In this document: piece after piece, positions 43,478 to 53,089 of the stretch
How the letters are laid out: each line of letters opens with the position of its first letter
Position numbering within the stretch: position 1 is the stretch's first letter
Source: Comamonas testosteroni
GTDB lineage: Bacteria > Pseudomonadota > Gammaproteobacteria > Burkholderiales > Burkholderiaceae_C
DNA length: 64,000 nucleotides
NCBI RefSeq assembly: GCF_014076415.1
Contig: NZ_CP043568.1
Location: 4,588,001 to 4,652,000 of the forward strand
Direction of reading: 5' to 3'
Program-made: the position numbers and the translations under genes
The notes under the pieces: model-generated
What the model saw: the letters and a program-made list of their open reading frames with translations, nothing else
What the model was told of the DNA's origin: nothing
The model's database searches: none

Positions 43478-45682
43478 TCAGAAGTCAATCGTTGCCGACA
43501 GCGCAAGCGTGCGTGGCGCCCCCAGTGCCAAGCTGGACAGCAGTGGCATGCCCCAATAGGCCTTGTTGGAAACGTTCAGCAGCGTCGCGCGAAACGTGAC
43601 AGGGTTGCCGGCAACCTTGGCTGCATAGCGTGCACCGAGGTCGTAGGTCACACGACCTGCCGCCCAAAGGCTGTTGTCCGCACTGATATATTGCTTGGAC
43701 ACCGCCGTTGCATTACCCGTCACAGTCAGCCCCGGAATGGCAGGAACATCCCATTCAGCACCCAATTTTCCCTGCAGCTTGGGGACACCCGTGGCGACTT
43801 TGCCCTGATTGACGCCGCCTGCGGTCTGCGTCAGCTTGGGGGCGGTATAGGCAATCCCGCCCATCATGCGTACGCCACGCAGCGGTGATCCCCAGAAACC
43901 CCATTCGATGCCTCGATTGCGCTGCTCTCCGCCGAACGAGAAGATATTGGTGACCGGGTCCGTATAGCTGCTGGGACGTGTGATCTCGAACAGACTGAGC
44001 GTGTGCGCGAATTCCCCAAGATCAAGTTTGACACCCACTTCTTTCTGCTTGGTCTTGTAAGGCGCAAATACTTCGCCCGCATTCGCCGCAGTCATTGGCG
44101 CGGTTGCGCCCTGACTCAGGCCTTCGATGTAATTGGCATAGGCCGAAACATGTTCTGTCGCCCTGAACAGCAATGCAGCAGCAGGCGATGTCGCGCTCTG
44201 GTCATAACGCGAGGTGCGCGCCCCCGTGCCGATGTTGAAGGCGTCGCTGACCACTTGCTGGCGGCGCATACCCAGGGTGAGTTGCACGCGACCTCCGGCA
44301 AATGACATGGTGTCCGCCAGACCGTAGCTGGCCAGGCGCACCTCGGTGTGCGAGATATGCGGTGCAACAAAGGGCGCTTCCGGCCCCCAGACCGGGTTGT
44401 AGAGGTTTGTGGTCCAGTCTGCGCCCGGCACGCTGCGGCGACCATAGTCGTCCTGCTTGTGAGCATAGTGCGTTGCATTGAGCGCCCATTCATGCTTGAT
44501 GGCTCCGGTTTGGAGCCTTCCCTTGAGACCAATTTCGGCCGAACGCTTTTTCTGCTCAAAGGCCAGTTGTCCCATGGCTGTCTTGAAATCGCCCGCCGCG
44601 TTGAACACCTGAGCCGACGTCGCCCCGTTGTATTCATAGTCGGTTTTGCTGACGCCGAAGGCCACATAGGCCATTACCTGATCGCTCACATCGAATTCAC
44701 CGCGCACCATCGCAGCCTTGTCCTGGTTGTGCACATGTGACCAGTTGGGGTTCAGCAAGGTCTCAGGCTTGGGTGGCCTTGGAACGGCCACACCCGGAGC
44801 CAGATTGATGCCGCGTATCACGCCGTTCACGCGGTCATCGCTGGAGTAGAGGTCGGCGGAAATCCGGGCTCGGTCGCCGCGCCAGTCAAGGCCCAGCGAT
44901 GCCAGCCTGGATTTCTTGTCCTGCTGGTTTACCGCCCCTTCACCTCCACGGTAAACACCATTGAAGCGGATGCCGAACTGCTTGTCTGCGCCAAACCTGC
45001 GTCCCAGATCAATATGGCCGCCAAACTGCGAATCCGACATATAGGTAGTGGTCAGCCGCGTGATGGGGTCGCTGGCAGCGCGTTTGGGAACCAGGTTGAC
45101 GGAGCCCCCTACCGATCCTCCAGGGGGCATGCCATTGAGCAATGCGGACGGTCCTTTGAGCACTTCGATGCGCTCGAACATCTCTGGCGTGGTGCGGTAG
45201 TAGGGAGCCATGCCATAGAGACCGCCCAGCGTCATGTCGGAGCTGCCGGAAGAGAAGCCGCGAATCGAGTAATTCTCGCTCCATGACGCTGCAACCCCAT
45301 TGCTGAACACCGTGGGATCGGTGGCAGAGATCACGTCGGTAATGGTCTGCGCCTGACGATCCTGCGTGAACTTATCGGTATAGCTGATCGTGTTGAAGGG
45401 CGTCTCCATGAAGTCCTTGTCCCCCAACAGGCCGACACGACCGCCGGAATTGACCTGGCCTCCCGCATAGGGAGCAGTGACGGGAGCAATTTTTTCTTGC
45501 ACGATGACCTGTGGCAGCGTGGCCTCGGCCTCGCTGGTCTGCACTTGGGCATGCGCCGCTCCCGCCAGCTGACTGCCCATGGCCAGTCCCAGCAGCACAT
45601 AGGGGCACATCACGCTGCGTCGGCACGCAAATGGAGGAGTCGTCAGAGAGTTGAGTGAAAGTAGACCTGGGTTCTTGGGCAT
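43478..45682 (-). CDS. TonB-dependent siderophore receptor (ferrichrome-iron type)
   Basis: A 734-residue outer-membrane receptor without STN domain. Signal peptide at about residues 20-45 (CPYVLLGLAMGSQLAGAAHA), TonB-box region LPQVIVQEK, plug with YSIRGFSSGSSDMTLGG, ERIEVLKGPSALLNGMPPGGSVGGSVNLVPKRA, and a barrel ending in ALSATIDF with terminal Phe. The plug sequence resembles the FhuA/FoxA/FcuA group for hydroxamate or mixed siderophores. It is the last gene of the seven-gene transport operon, 98 bp after the binding-protein gene. The exact siderophore is unknown. Confidence 0.92.
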   Translation of the reverse strand: MPKNPGLLSLNSLTTPPFACRRSVMCPYVLLGLAMGSQLAGAAHAQVQTSEAEATLPQVIVQEKIAPVTAPYAGGQVNSGGRVGLLGDKDFMETPFNTISYTDKFTQDRQAQTITDVISATDPTVFSNGVAASWSENYSIRGFSSGSSDMTLGGLYGMAPYYRTTPEMFERIEVLKGPSALLNGMPPGGSVGGSVNLVPKRAASDPITRLTTTYMSDSQFGGHIDLGRRFGADKQFGIRFNGVYRGGEGAVNQQDKKSRLASLGLDWRGDRARISADLYSSDDRVNGVIRGINLAPGVAVPRPPKPETLLNPNWSHVHNQDKAAMVRGEFDVSDQVMAYVAFGVSKTDYEYNGATSAQVFNAAGDFKTAMGQLAFEQKKRSAEIGLKGRLQTGAIKHEWALNATHYAHKQDDYGRRSVPGADWTTNLYNPVWGPEAPFVAPHISHTEVRLASYGLADTMSFAGGRVQLTLGMRRQQVVSDAFNIGTGARTSRYDQSATSPAAALLFRATEHVSAYANYIEGLSQGATAPMTAANAGEVFAPYKTKQKEVGVKLDLGEFAHTLSLFEITRPSSYTDPVTNIFSFGGEQRNRGIEWGFWGSPLRGVRMMGGIAYTAPKLTQTAGGVNQGKVATGVPKLQGKLGAEWDVPAIPGLTVTGNATAVSKQYISADNSLWAAGRVTYDLGARYAAKVAGNPVTFRATLLNVSNKAYWGMPLLSSLALGAPRTLALSATIDF

Positions 45683-45780
45683 ACCCGATTCCTGTCGATA
45701 TATGCATGGCGTTTGTGCGCCGCATGCTGAATAGAACTGCTGGCTGGGTATGAACCTGGCTACGACAAAGAGAGAAGCAA

Positions 45781-46722
45781 TCAGCGCGAATAGCCCTTGA
45801 GCACATCGCTAAACAACAGCTTCAGTGAGCTTGGGCTGGCGCCCGTGGTGTACCAGGCATCTGCATCGACAAACACCACGCGCCCGTTCTTCCAGGCCTT
45901 GGTCTGGCGCAGCAAGGGATTGGCAATGCCATCGGCATTGATGACGGGGCGGCGCTCCATCACCGCGGTGCGATCCACCACATACAGGATCTCCGGATCC
46001 GCCTGCTGGATGAATTCGCTGGAGATGGGTTGCCCATGCAGACTGGTTTCCAGCGCAGAGCTTGCGGGCTTCACACCCAGCGCGCTGAACACAAAGCCGT
46101 AACGCGATTGCAGACCGAAGGAGCTGAACGCTCCGTTGTTGTGCAACACGATCATGGCCCGCTCTGGTCGACCTTGCGTGATGCGCCGCACCTGCTGAAC
46201 CTGTGCATCCAGCTCGGCAGCCTTGGCGCTGGCAAGCCCTTCCCTTTTGAATATTCGGCCCAGGGTCAGCAGATGATTCTTGACGACTTCGATATGTCCC
46301 TTCTCGCTGTTCTTGAAGTCCACCTCGTAGTACAAGGCAGGAGCAATTTCAGCCAGTTCCTCGTATTTGCCGGCCTGCAGCGATGTCATCAGGATGAGAT
46401 CCGGCCGCAGCGCGTGCACACGCTCCAGATTGGGCTGTACGATGGCGCCGAGATCCTGCACCTTGGCGTCGCCCTTGTATTTGGCAAGGAAATGGGGAAC
46501 GTAGTCCTTCACCATTCCCGCAACGGGCACGCCAAGCTGATCGAGGAAGTCCACCTCGTTCATCTCCAGTGCCGCCACACGCTGCGGCAGACGCTTGATA
46601 AGCGTGGTACCCAGCTTGTGGTGGATGGAAATAGGTTCATAGGCGTGAGCCATGCGGGGCGCGGAGGACAAAGCCGCCATGCCGCAAGCAGAGAGCAGGA
46701 GTTGCCTGCGCAACGAATTCAT
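45781..46722 (-). CDS. Periplasmic iron-siderophore-binding protein
   Basis: A 313-residue FhuD/FepB-like binding protein. The N-terminal signal (RRQLLLSACGMAALSSAPRMAHA) has an RR pair that could be Tat-like. The mature domain has VAALEMNEVDFLDQLGVPVAGMVKDYVP, AIVQPNLERVHALRPDLILMTS and VDADAWYTTGASPSSLKLLFSDV, typical of class III binding proteins. Its ATG overlaps the ATPase stop by 4 nt, so it is translated from the same message. It delivers the ferric siderophore to the FecCD-type permeases. Confidence 0.93.
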   Translation of the reverse strand: MNSLRRQLLLSACGMAALSSAPRMAHAYEPISIHHKLGTTLIKRLPQRVAALEMNEVDFLDQLGVPVAGMVKDYVPHFLAKYKGDAKVQDLGAIVQPNLERVHALRPDLILMTSLQAGKYEELAEIAPALYYEVDFKNSEKGHIEVVKNHLLTLGRIFKREGLASAKAAELDAQVQQVRRITQGRPERAMIVLHNNGAFSSFGLQSRYGFVFSALGVKPASSALETSLHGQPISSEFIQQADPEILYVVDRTAVMERRPVINADGIANPLLRQTKAWKNGRVVFVDADAWYTTGASPSSLKLLFSDVLKGYSR

Positions 46723-47495
46723 GGGTGATCCTCCCTGGATGTGAAGTAATTGCAGAAACAGCCACGCTGATTGCGCGTGATCTCGAAATCCAGCTCGTAC
46801 AGATCGGCCATGCGGGTCTCGGTCACCACGTCCCGAGCGGGGCCGCAAAAGCGCAGTGCTCCGTTCTTGAGCGCGACTATGTGGTCCGAGTAATTGACCG
46901 CAAAGTTGATGTCGTGAATCACCAGAATCACGGTGCGGCCCTGTTCGTCGCAGAGACGACGCAGCGCGCGCATGATCTGTACGGCATGCCTCATGTCGAG
47001 GTTGTTGAGTGGCTCGTCAAGCAGCAGCACATCTGTCTGCTGCGCAATCGTCATTGCGAGAAATGCCATCTGCCGCTGGCCGCCACTGATCTCATCGATG
47101 AAAGCGTGACGCAGCGGCTCCAAAGACAGAAAGGCGATTGCCTCATCCATGGCTCGGCGATCCTGAACAGTCAGCGCGCCACGGCTATGCGGGAAACGCC
47201 CAAAAGCGACCAGCTCTTCCACAGTCAGGCGCATATTGAAGCCGGGGGCCTGACGCAGCGTGGCAACATGCCGTGCGTATTCGGCAACGGGAATTCGGCT
47301 GACCTCACGGGCCTGCCACTGAATCTCACCGCTGCTGGGCTCCAGCAAGCGCGCCATCAGCATGAGCAGCGTGGACTTCCCCGCACCATTGGGTCCGATC
47401 AGCGATGTGACGCGCTGAGCAGGAAACTCCACGCTCACGTCTGACAACACCGCCCTGCCGCCATATTGTTTGCAAAGATGGTTGACACCTATCAT
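46719..47495 (-). CDS. ATP-binding protein of the siderophore importer
   Basis: A 258-residue FecE/FhuC-like ATPase. Walker A GPNGAGKST (about residues 33-41), the Q-loop TLRQAPGFNM, signature ISGGQRQMAFLAM (about 136) and Walker B VLLLDEPLNNLDMRH (about 155-169) with the H-loop VIHDINFA are all intact. ATGA overlap with the upstream permease gene. It energises import of the siderophore together with the two permeases. Confidence 0.94.
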   Translation of the reverse strand: MIGVNHLCKQYGGRAVLSDVSVEFPAQRVTSLIGPNGAGKSTLLMLMARLLEPSSGEIQWQAREVSRIPVAEYARHVATLRQAPGFNMRLTVEELVAFGRFPHSRGALTVQDRRAMDEAIAFLSLEPLRHAFIDEISGGQRQMAFLAMTIAQQTDVLLLDEPLNNLDMRHAVQIMRALRRLCDEQGRTVILVIHDINFAVNYSDHIVALKNGALRFCGPARDVVTETRMADLYELDFEITRNQRGCFCNYFTSREDHP

Positions 47496-48448
47496 GCTGC
47501 ACCCCGCTTGCGCACAATCAGTGCCAGGAAATACACACCGCACACCAGATTCACCAGAATGCTGACGGTGGTCTTGTAGTTGAAAACATGCTCCACCAGC
47601 AGTTGAGCGACAAGAAAAATGGCAATGGCAACCGCACACCCCAGCGGCAGCGTGACGCGGTGGCGTGCATGCGGCACCAGGGCATAGACGATGTTGGCCA
47701 CAAAGATGCCCATGAAGGCCGTGGGCCCAACAAGGCTGGTGGACAACGCCACCAAAATGGCGATCAACGCCAGGTAGAGCTGCAAATACCTGCCATGCGG
47801 CACGCCCAGAGAAATGGCCTGCTCACGCCCCAGGGCCAGCACATCCAGCACCGGCAACGTCTTGCGGACCACGACGCAGGCGACCGCCACTGCAATGGCG
47901 GCATAGAGCAAAGTCTCTGGCTTGGCACGATTGAAGGATGTGTAGCTCACGCCCTGAAACACTGCAAACTCACCGGGGCTGATGCGCAACTGCACAAACT
48001 GGGTGAACGTACCGATCACCATGGTCAGCACCAGACCGAGCAGCAGCAGCACATAGACATCATTGCGTCCGCGGCGCAACAGCCACCATTGAAGTGCCCA
48101 GGAGTAGGTCAGCATCAACAGCACGGAGACGAGGAAATTCCCGTGTACGCCAGGCATGCTCAAGCCATGTGTACCCAGCAGCAACAGCAGCATGGCTTGC
48201 CACAGCAGATACACGGCCTCGTAACCCATGATGGAGGGCGTCAGAATGCGGTTGTTCACCAGCGCCTGAAACACTATGGCCGACACAGCCACGCAGATGC
48301 CGCCAATGACAATCGACGCAAGGCGTACAAGGCGCTTGGGGATCACATAATCCATATCCAGTCCGGAGCCCAGCAGCACAAAAGCAAGCGCCAGGAGCGC
48401 AATCGACAGCGCTGCGAGCCAGCAGGTCTTGGTCGACGATATGCGCAT
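47492..48448 (-). CDS. FecCD-family siderophore permease (second)
   Basis: A 318-residue inner-membrane permease with about 10 helices. RLVRLASIVIGGICVAVSAIVFQALVNNRILTPSIMGYEAVY is the conserved N-terminal block. ALGREQAISLGVPHGRYL is the ATPase-contact loop, and STSLVGPTAFMGIFVANIVYALVPHARHRVTLPL the late conserved block (family LVGFVGLIVPHIAR). Partner of the permease encoded directly upstream with a 1-nt overlap. Ends VRKRGAA. Confidence 0.93.
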   Translation of the reverse strand: MRISSTKTCWLAALSIALLALAFVLLGSGLDMDYVIPKRLVRLASIVIGGICVAVSAIVFQALVNNRILTPSIMGYEAVYLLWQAMLLLLLGTHGLSMPGVHGNFLVSVLLMLTYSWALQWWLLRRGRNDVYVLLLLGLVLTMVIGTFTQFVQLRISPGEFAVFQGVSYTSFNRAKPETLLYAAIAVAVACVVVRKTLPVLDVLALGREQAISLGVPHGRYLQLYLALIAILVALSTSLVGPTAFMGIFVANIVYALVPHARHRVTLPLGCAVAIAIFLVAQLLVEHVFNYKTTVSILVNLVCGVYFLALIVRKRGAA

Positions 48449-49389
48449 CAGCGAAGACCCCGCACAATCAGCGCCAGGAACATCACACCGCCCACTGCAC
48501 CGGCAGTAAGGCCGATGGGCACCTCGAACGGGTACATCACCAAGCGGCCCGCGATGTCGCAGGCCAGCAGCAGGGATGCACCTCCCAAAGCCACCAGTGG
48601 CAATGTGCGTCGCAAGTTCTCACCACAGCGCATGGCAACCAGCTGGGGCACAACAAGGCCCACAAAAGGAATCGCCCCCACGGCAATCACCGTGGCAGAA
48701 ACCGTCAAGGCCACCAGCACCAAACCGACGATGGCCGTGGCTGCATAACCCAGGCCCAGACTCGTGGCCATGTCTTCACCCATGCCCAGCACAGTGAAGC
48801 GGTGCGCATATAGATAGGCCAGCATCACCACCGGCAAAATGATGTAGAGGATCTCGTAATGGCCTTGCACCACGCGGGAAAAGTCGCCCAGCAACCAGCC
48901 CTGCATGCTTTGCAGGATGTTGTGGCTGTATGCATAGAACTCGGCAATGGAGGTGAGCACGCTGCCGTACATCAGACCGACCACGGGCACCAGCACCAGA
49001 TTGCGAAACTGGATGCGCCGGATCACGGCGATGAACAGCAGGCTTGCCATCAGGCAGAACACCAGCGCAAACAGCATCCGGCTCATGGTGCCCGCAGCAG
49101 GCATCACGGTCAGCGCCACCAAGATACCGAGCTTGGCCGCATCCAGCCCCCCTGTGGTGCCCGGCTCCACAAACTTGTTGCGCACGATGTGCTGCAGGAT
49201 CACGCCGCACACCGACAGACCCGTCCCCGTAAGCACCAGCGCCGCCAAACGCGGCAAGCGGCTTGCAGTCAGGGTGAGCCAGGCATCACCGGAGAATGAA
49301 AGCAGATCCGACCACACCATCTGCCGCGCGCCCAGCAGAACGGACAGCACGCACAGCACAGCGAACACCAGCAACCAACGCTTGCGCAT
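48448..49389 (-). CDS. FecCD-family siderophore permease (first)
   Basis: A 313-residue permease. RLPRLAALVLTGTGLSVCGVILQHIVRNKFVEPGTTGG is the family N-terminal signature. MATSLGLGYAATA is the coupling region and VIAVGAIPFVGLVVPQLVAMRCGENLRRTLPL the FVGL-VP block. I chose the ATG at 49389, which overlaps the previous stop by one base; a GTG at 49392 is possible. It forms a heterodimeric channel with the following gene product. Confidence 0.93.
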   Translation of the reverse strand: MRKRWLLVFAVLCVLSVLLGARQMVWSDLLSFSGDAWLTLTASRLPRLAALVLTGTGLSVCGVILQHIVRNKFVEPGTTGGLDAAKLGILVALTVMPAAGTMSRMLFALVFCLMASLLFIAVIRRIQFRNLVLVPVVGLMYGSVLTSIAEFYAYSHNILQSMQGWLLGDFSRVVQGHYEILYIILPVVMLAYLYAHRFTVLGMGEDMATSLGLGYAATAIVGLVLVALTVSATVIAVGAIPFVGLVVPQLVAMRCGENLRRTLPLVALGGASLLLACDIAGRLVMYPFEVPIGLTAGAVGGVMFLALIVRGLR

Positions 49390-51158
49390 CACACGGCATC
49401 CCCGGACATCTGCACTGCGTCCATGCGCCAGCCTTTGGCAGCGCGGCTTCGTGCAAGAAACTGGGCATAGCGCCCCTGCCTTTCCTTTAGCTGCGCAGGT
49501 GCTCCGCTCTCTACAACGCCGCCACCTTCCAGCACCACAATCTGATCGGCCATGGCAATGGTGGAGAGCTGGTGTGCGATCACGATGAGCGTGCGCTGCC
49601 CCTTCAGCCGTGCAAGTGTTTGAGCGATGATGGACTGGTTTTCTGCGTCCAGCGCAGCAGTGGCTTCGTCCACCAGCAGGATGGGGGACTCCTTGATCAA
49701 GGCCCGGGCAATCGCTATGCGCTGGCGTTCGCCTCCGGAAAGACGTGCTCCGTTTTCGCCCACCATCGTCAGCACCCCGTCCGGCAATCGCGCAATGACT
49801 TCATCAAGTCCGGCCTGCTGCGCAGCTTGCAGAACTTGCGTATCGCTGGCGTCCGATTTGCCAATGCGGATGTTGTCGGCAATGCTGCCGCAAAGCAGAT
49901 AGCTTTCCTGAAAGATCTGACTGATTTGCCCGGCCAGTTGCGCATCACCAATGTCACGGACATCCACGCCTGCGATCAAGACCTCGCCCTGCGTGGTATC
50001 GAAGAAGCGGGCAATCAACCGCATCACCGTGGACTTGCCGGAACCAGATGCTCCTATCAGCGCCGTCATGCTGCGCGGCGGCACATGCAAGCTCACACCG
50101 TGCAGCACTTCATCTGCAGACCCGGGATATCGAAACCGCACATCACGCAACTCCACGGAAGAATCGCCGACAAGAGCTGCCTGCTTCGCTTGCGGCAACG
50201 GCTGCACGGCAAATAGCTCCTGCACTGCTTGCAGCTGCGAACCTGCACTCCTAAGCACTTCTGCATAGCCGGCAATTTCCTGCAAGGGCTCGATAAAACG
50301 CACCACAAGCAATAACGCAACCGTCAAGGCAATGATTCCCGCTGTGGACAAGGAGCCACCGGATGCTGCGTTCAAACCGGATATCGCGACCACCAGCAGC
50401 ACGGCAAAGATCAGCTGCACGGTCCATACACAGAATACGGAGGACAGCGATGACAACACCACCAGCCGCAGTCCGGATTGACGTTGCTCGGTGATGGCCT
50501 GCTCCAGAAAGCGCGCGCTGCGGCCATCGCCGCTGAACGCGCGCAGCACGGATTGGGCCTGTGCGAACTCCACCACACGCTGACTGGCTTGGGCAAAGTC
50601 ACGCTGGAAAGCTGTATTGGCGCGTGCCGACATGGACGATGTCAATGCGAACGATCCTGCAAGCAATGGCAGCGCAAACAGCGCGGTCAGCCCCAGGACC
50701 GGACTCACAACCAGAAGTGCAATCAACACGATCAAAGCCGTGGCCGCACCACTGATGAGTGGAGTGAAAACATGCGCTGGCAATTGCGCAATGCCCATCA
50801 TCCCCTGCGTCACCACATGGCCGATGCGCGCGGTATTTTTCGGCGTATACCAGCCTATGGGCAGGCTCGCCATATGGAGGCCCAGGCGATGGCGTCCGCT
50901 TTGCAGAACCGCCACGCCGACACGGATGCCCGCCTGCTCCACTACGCGTCTGGCAATCCATGACAGCAGCACCCCCACCAGCAGCGCGCATAGCCAGCCC
51001 ATGGCTGCACGCCAGTCACCTTGCAACCAATGCGTCAGCAACGGCTGCAGCGCCGCCATCGTCAGACCGCACAGCACACCGTAGGCAACAGCCATCCATG
51101 CGTAGCGGCGCAGCAGGCGTGCATCATCACCCAGCAACTTCAAAAAGGTCTTCAGCAT
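49389..51158 (-). CDS. ABC half-transporter, exporter fold (YbtQ/IrtB-like partner)
   Basis: A 589-residue fusion of six membrane helices (residues about 15-310) with a C-terminal ATPase. Walker A GASGSGKST (about 372), signature LSGGERQRIAIARAL (about 475), Walker B PILLVDEATAALD (about 497) and the H-loop IVIAHQLSTI. It overlaps the preceding half-transporter gene by 7 nt, so the pair forms a heterodimer. Such pairs within siderophore operons (YbtPQ in Yersinia, IrtAB in mycobacteria) have the fold of exporters but act in import of ferric siderophores; export is the alternative. It lies in front of a conventional FecCD importer, so two inner-membrane systems share one operon. Confidence 0.9.
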   Translation of the reverse strand: MLKTFLKLLGDDARLLRRYAWMAVAYGVLCGLTMAALQPLLTHWLQGDWRAAMGWLCALLVGVLLSWIARRVVEQAGIRVGVAVLQSGRHRLGLHMASLPIGWYTPKNTARIGHVVTQGMMGIAQLPAHVFTPLISGAATALIVLIALLVVSPVLGLTALFALPLLAGSFALTSSMSARANTAFQRDFAQASQRVVEFAQAQSVLRAFSGDGRSARFLEQAITEQRQSGLRLVVLSSLSSVFCVWTVQLIFAVLLVVAISGLNAASGGSLSTAGIIALTVALLLVVRFIEPLQEIAGYAEVLRSAGSQLQAVQELFAVQPLPQAKQAALVGDSSVELRDVRFRYPGSADEVLHGVSLHVPPRSMTALIGASGSGKSTVMRLIARFFDTTQGEVLIAGVDVRDIGDAQLAGQISQIFQESYLLCGSIADNIRIGKSDASDTQVLQAAQQAGLDEVIARLPDGVLTMVGENGARLSGGERQRIAIARALIKESPILLVDEATAALDAENQSIIAQTLARLKGQRTLIVIAHQLSTIAMADQIVVLEGGGVVESGAPAQLKERQGRYAQFLARSRAAKGWRMDAVQMSGDAV

Positions 51159-52930
51159 GGCAGCTCACCCTTTGGCATCGGGCCGGCATAAGCACCAAGC
51201 TGCCACAGCCGCGCATAGAGGCCGTCCTCAGCCAGCAGTTGCGCATGTCTGCCCTGCTCCACGATCTCTCCATCGCGCAGCACCAGAATGCGATCCGCAT
51301 GCACGATGGTGTCGAGCCTGTGTGCAATCACCAGCAAGGTGCGCCCGCGTGCAAAGCGCGAAAGTGCGTCCTGAATGAAGGCTTCGCTTTCCACGTCTGC
51401 AGATGCGGTAGCTTCATCCAGCACGAGAATGGGCGGATTCAGCAGCACTGCCCGGGCAATGCTCAGGCGCTGGCGTTCACCACCGGAGAGCTGCGCATCT
51501 TCGCCCACCACGGAGTCGTAGCCACGCGGCAGCGCCAGAATGCGATCGTGGATGTGGGCTGCGCGGGCTGCGGCCTCGATTTCCTCAATAGTGGCCGATG
51601 GACGGGCCAGCGCAATGTTCTCGCGCACACTGGCGTGAATCAGCTGCACTTCCTGCAGCACAAAGCCAATGCGTTGATACAGGGCGGTGCTGGTGATCTG
51701 CCGCAAATCGACTCCACCCAGAGTGATGCGCCCTTGTGCGGGATCGAAAAACCGCAGCAGCAAACGTGCCAGCGTGGATTTTCCGGAACCCGAAGGGCCG
51801 ACCACGGCCGTGACGGTGCCGGGCTGCATGTCGAAGCTGATCCCGGACAGCACCCGATGCTCTGCCGCATACGCATAACCCACTTGCTCGAAACGCACGG
51901 CATTGCCTTCAGGATGCGATGGCTGCCCCGGCGCCGGTTGCGGCAGCACAGGAGTGTCCAGCAATGCCAGCACGCGCTGGGCCGCACCGGTTGCACCCTG
52001 CAGGTCATGCAGCAAGGTATGCAACAGCAAAAGAGGTGCACAAATACCGGGCGCGACAAGTGCGAACGGCAATACATCAAGAGGCTGCATCCAGCCCATG
52101 GCGACAAACGCAGCGCCAGAAGCCAGCACCACACCGAGAACGGTCACAGGCGCAATCAATGCATGCGCACGGGCCATGGAGATCACCAGTGGGCGAGTGA
52201 AATCCGTAAAGGCACTGGCAAATCCATCCACGGCATCTCTGTAACCGGCGTGGACCGGACTCGCACCACCAAAAGCCTTGATGACCGGAATCCCGCCCGC
52301 GAACTCCACCGTAGCGCTGTTGATCCGCCCAAGCCGTGCAACGAACTCCTGCATGTGAGCATTGCTGGCTTTCATTGCGCGCTTGAGAAAAACGAAGAAT
52401 CCGGGAAATGGCAGCAGCGCAAAGATCGCCATGCGCCAATCCAGCACAAACAGATAAATCACTGCAATCACAATCGCCCCGGCCGCACGCCCCACGGCGG
52501 TATAGAAATGCGCGGTCAGGCTGTGCAGCGTCGCGATATCGTCCTGCAGTGCCTGCTTGACCTCCCCCGAGGCGCGGGCTGTGAACCAGCCCAGAGGCAC
52601 TTGCGATAGCCGCTTGATTACAGCAATGCGCAGATCGTAAGTGAGACGGTTGTCTGCCAGATGCGCGATCAGCTCGGCGACGATCACCAAACCCATGCCC
52701 ACGAACATGCACAGCACTCCGACAGCGATGCTGACCCATATGCCACCCAAGTCATCAAGCAAGGCTTGCTTGACGATATGCGCGATGACCGCCAGTGGCA
52801 CCAGCGTGAACATGGTGCCAACCGCAGCGCTCAGACCAGCGAGCATCAAGCGCCCGCGAACAGGCGCGAATATCCGAGCGATCGGCTGCGCGGGTCTGGC
52901 AGCAACTGCAAGCGATTCAGAGGTAGACAT
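51152..52930 (-). CDS. ABC half-transporter, exporter fold (YbtP/IrtA-like partner), first gene of the siderophore operon
   Basis: A 592-residue ABC protein: six membrane helices (about residues 25-310) and an ATPase with Walker A GPSGSGKSTLARLL (about 377), signature LSGGERQRLSIARAV, Walker B PILVLDEATASAD and the H-loop VIAHRLDTI. The N-terminus lacks the FAD-binding SIP domain that IrtA carries, so any reduction of the iron must come from another protein; the PNPOx-fold protein at 53798 is not an obvious candidate. Start at ATG 52930 (MSTSESLAV); a GTG at 52957 is possible. It is preceded by a Fur-like site at 52959-52976 and is divergent from the TetR gene. Confidence 0.9.
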   Translation of the reverse strand: MSTSESLAVAARPAQPIARIFAPVRGRLMLAGLSAAVGTMFTLVPLAVIAHIVKQALLDDLGGIWVSIAVGVLCMFVGMGLVIVAELIAHLADNRLTYDLRIAVIKRLSQVPLGWFTARASGEVKQALQDDIATLHSLTAHFYTAVGRAAGAIVIAVIYLFVLDWRMAIFALLPFPGFFVFLKRAMKASNAHMQEFVARLGRINSATVEFAGGIPVIKAFGGASPVHAGYRDAVDGFASAFTDFTRPLVISMARAHALIAPVTVLGVVLASGAAFVAMGWMQPLDVLPFALVAPGICAPLLLLHTLLHDLQGATGAAQRVLALLDTPVLPQPAPGQPSHPEGNAVRFEQVGYAYAAEHRVLSGISFDMQPGTVTAVVGPSGSGKSTLARLLLRFFDPAQGRITLGGVDLRQITSTALYQRIGFVLQEVQLIHASVRENIALARPSATIEEIEAAARAAHIHDRILALPRGYDSVVGEDAQLSGGERQRLSIARAVLLNPPILVLDEATASADVESEAFIQDALSRFARGRTLLVIAHRLDTIVHADRILVLRDGEIVEQGRHAQLLAEDGLYARLWQLGAYAGPMPKGELPC

Positions 52931-52958
52931 TCGATATGGAAGAAAGCTATCTCTCACA

Positions 52959-52976
52959 AAAATGCGAATGAGAAGC
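52959..52976. promoter_or_regulatory. Fur-box-like site upstream of the siderophore operon
   Basis: AAAATGCGAATGAGAAGC resembles bacterial Fur sites with the ATGCGAATGAGAA core, and the related ATGCGAATTAG follows about 20 bp on. It is just upstream of the first ABC half-transporter gene. Confidence 0.55.
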
Positions 52977-52983
52977 TAGATGC

Positions 52984-53012
52984 GAATTAGTTGCATGATG
53001 ATAAACTAATTC
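52984..53012. promoter_or_regulatory. Perfect 9-11-9 inverted repeat, candidate TetR operator
   Basis: GAATTAGTT and AACTAATTC are exact inverted copies with an 11-nt spacer, midway between the divergent TetR gene and the siderophore operon and directly beside the Fur-like site. Confidence 0.65.
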
Positions 53013-53089
53013 AAAACGATTCAAGCAATAGGTCTACGACAAGTGATGTGAATCACCGACAATCTCGCCCAGAGACTGAGAACAAGCGT

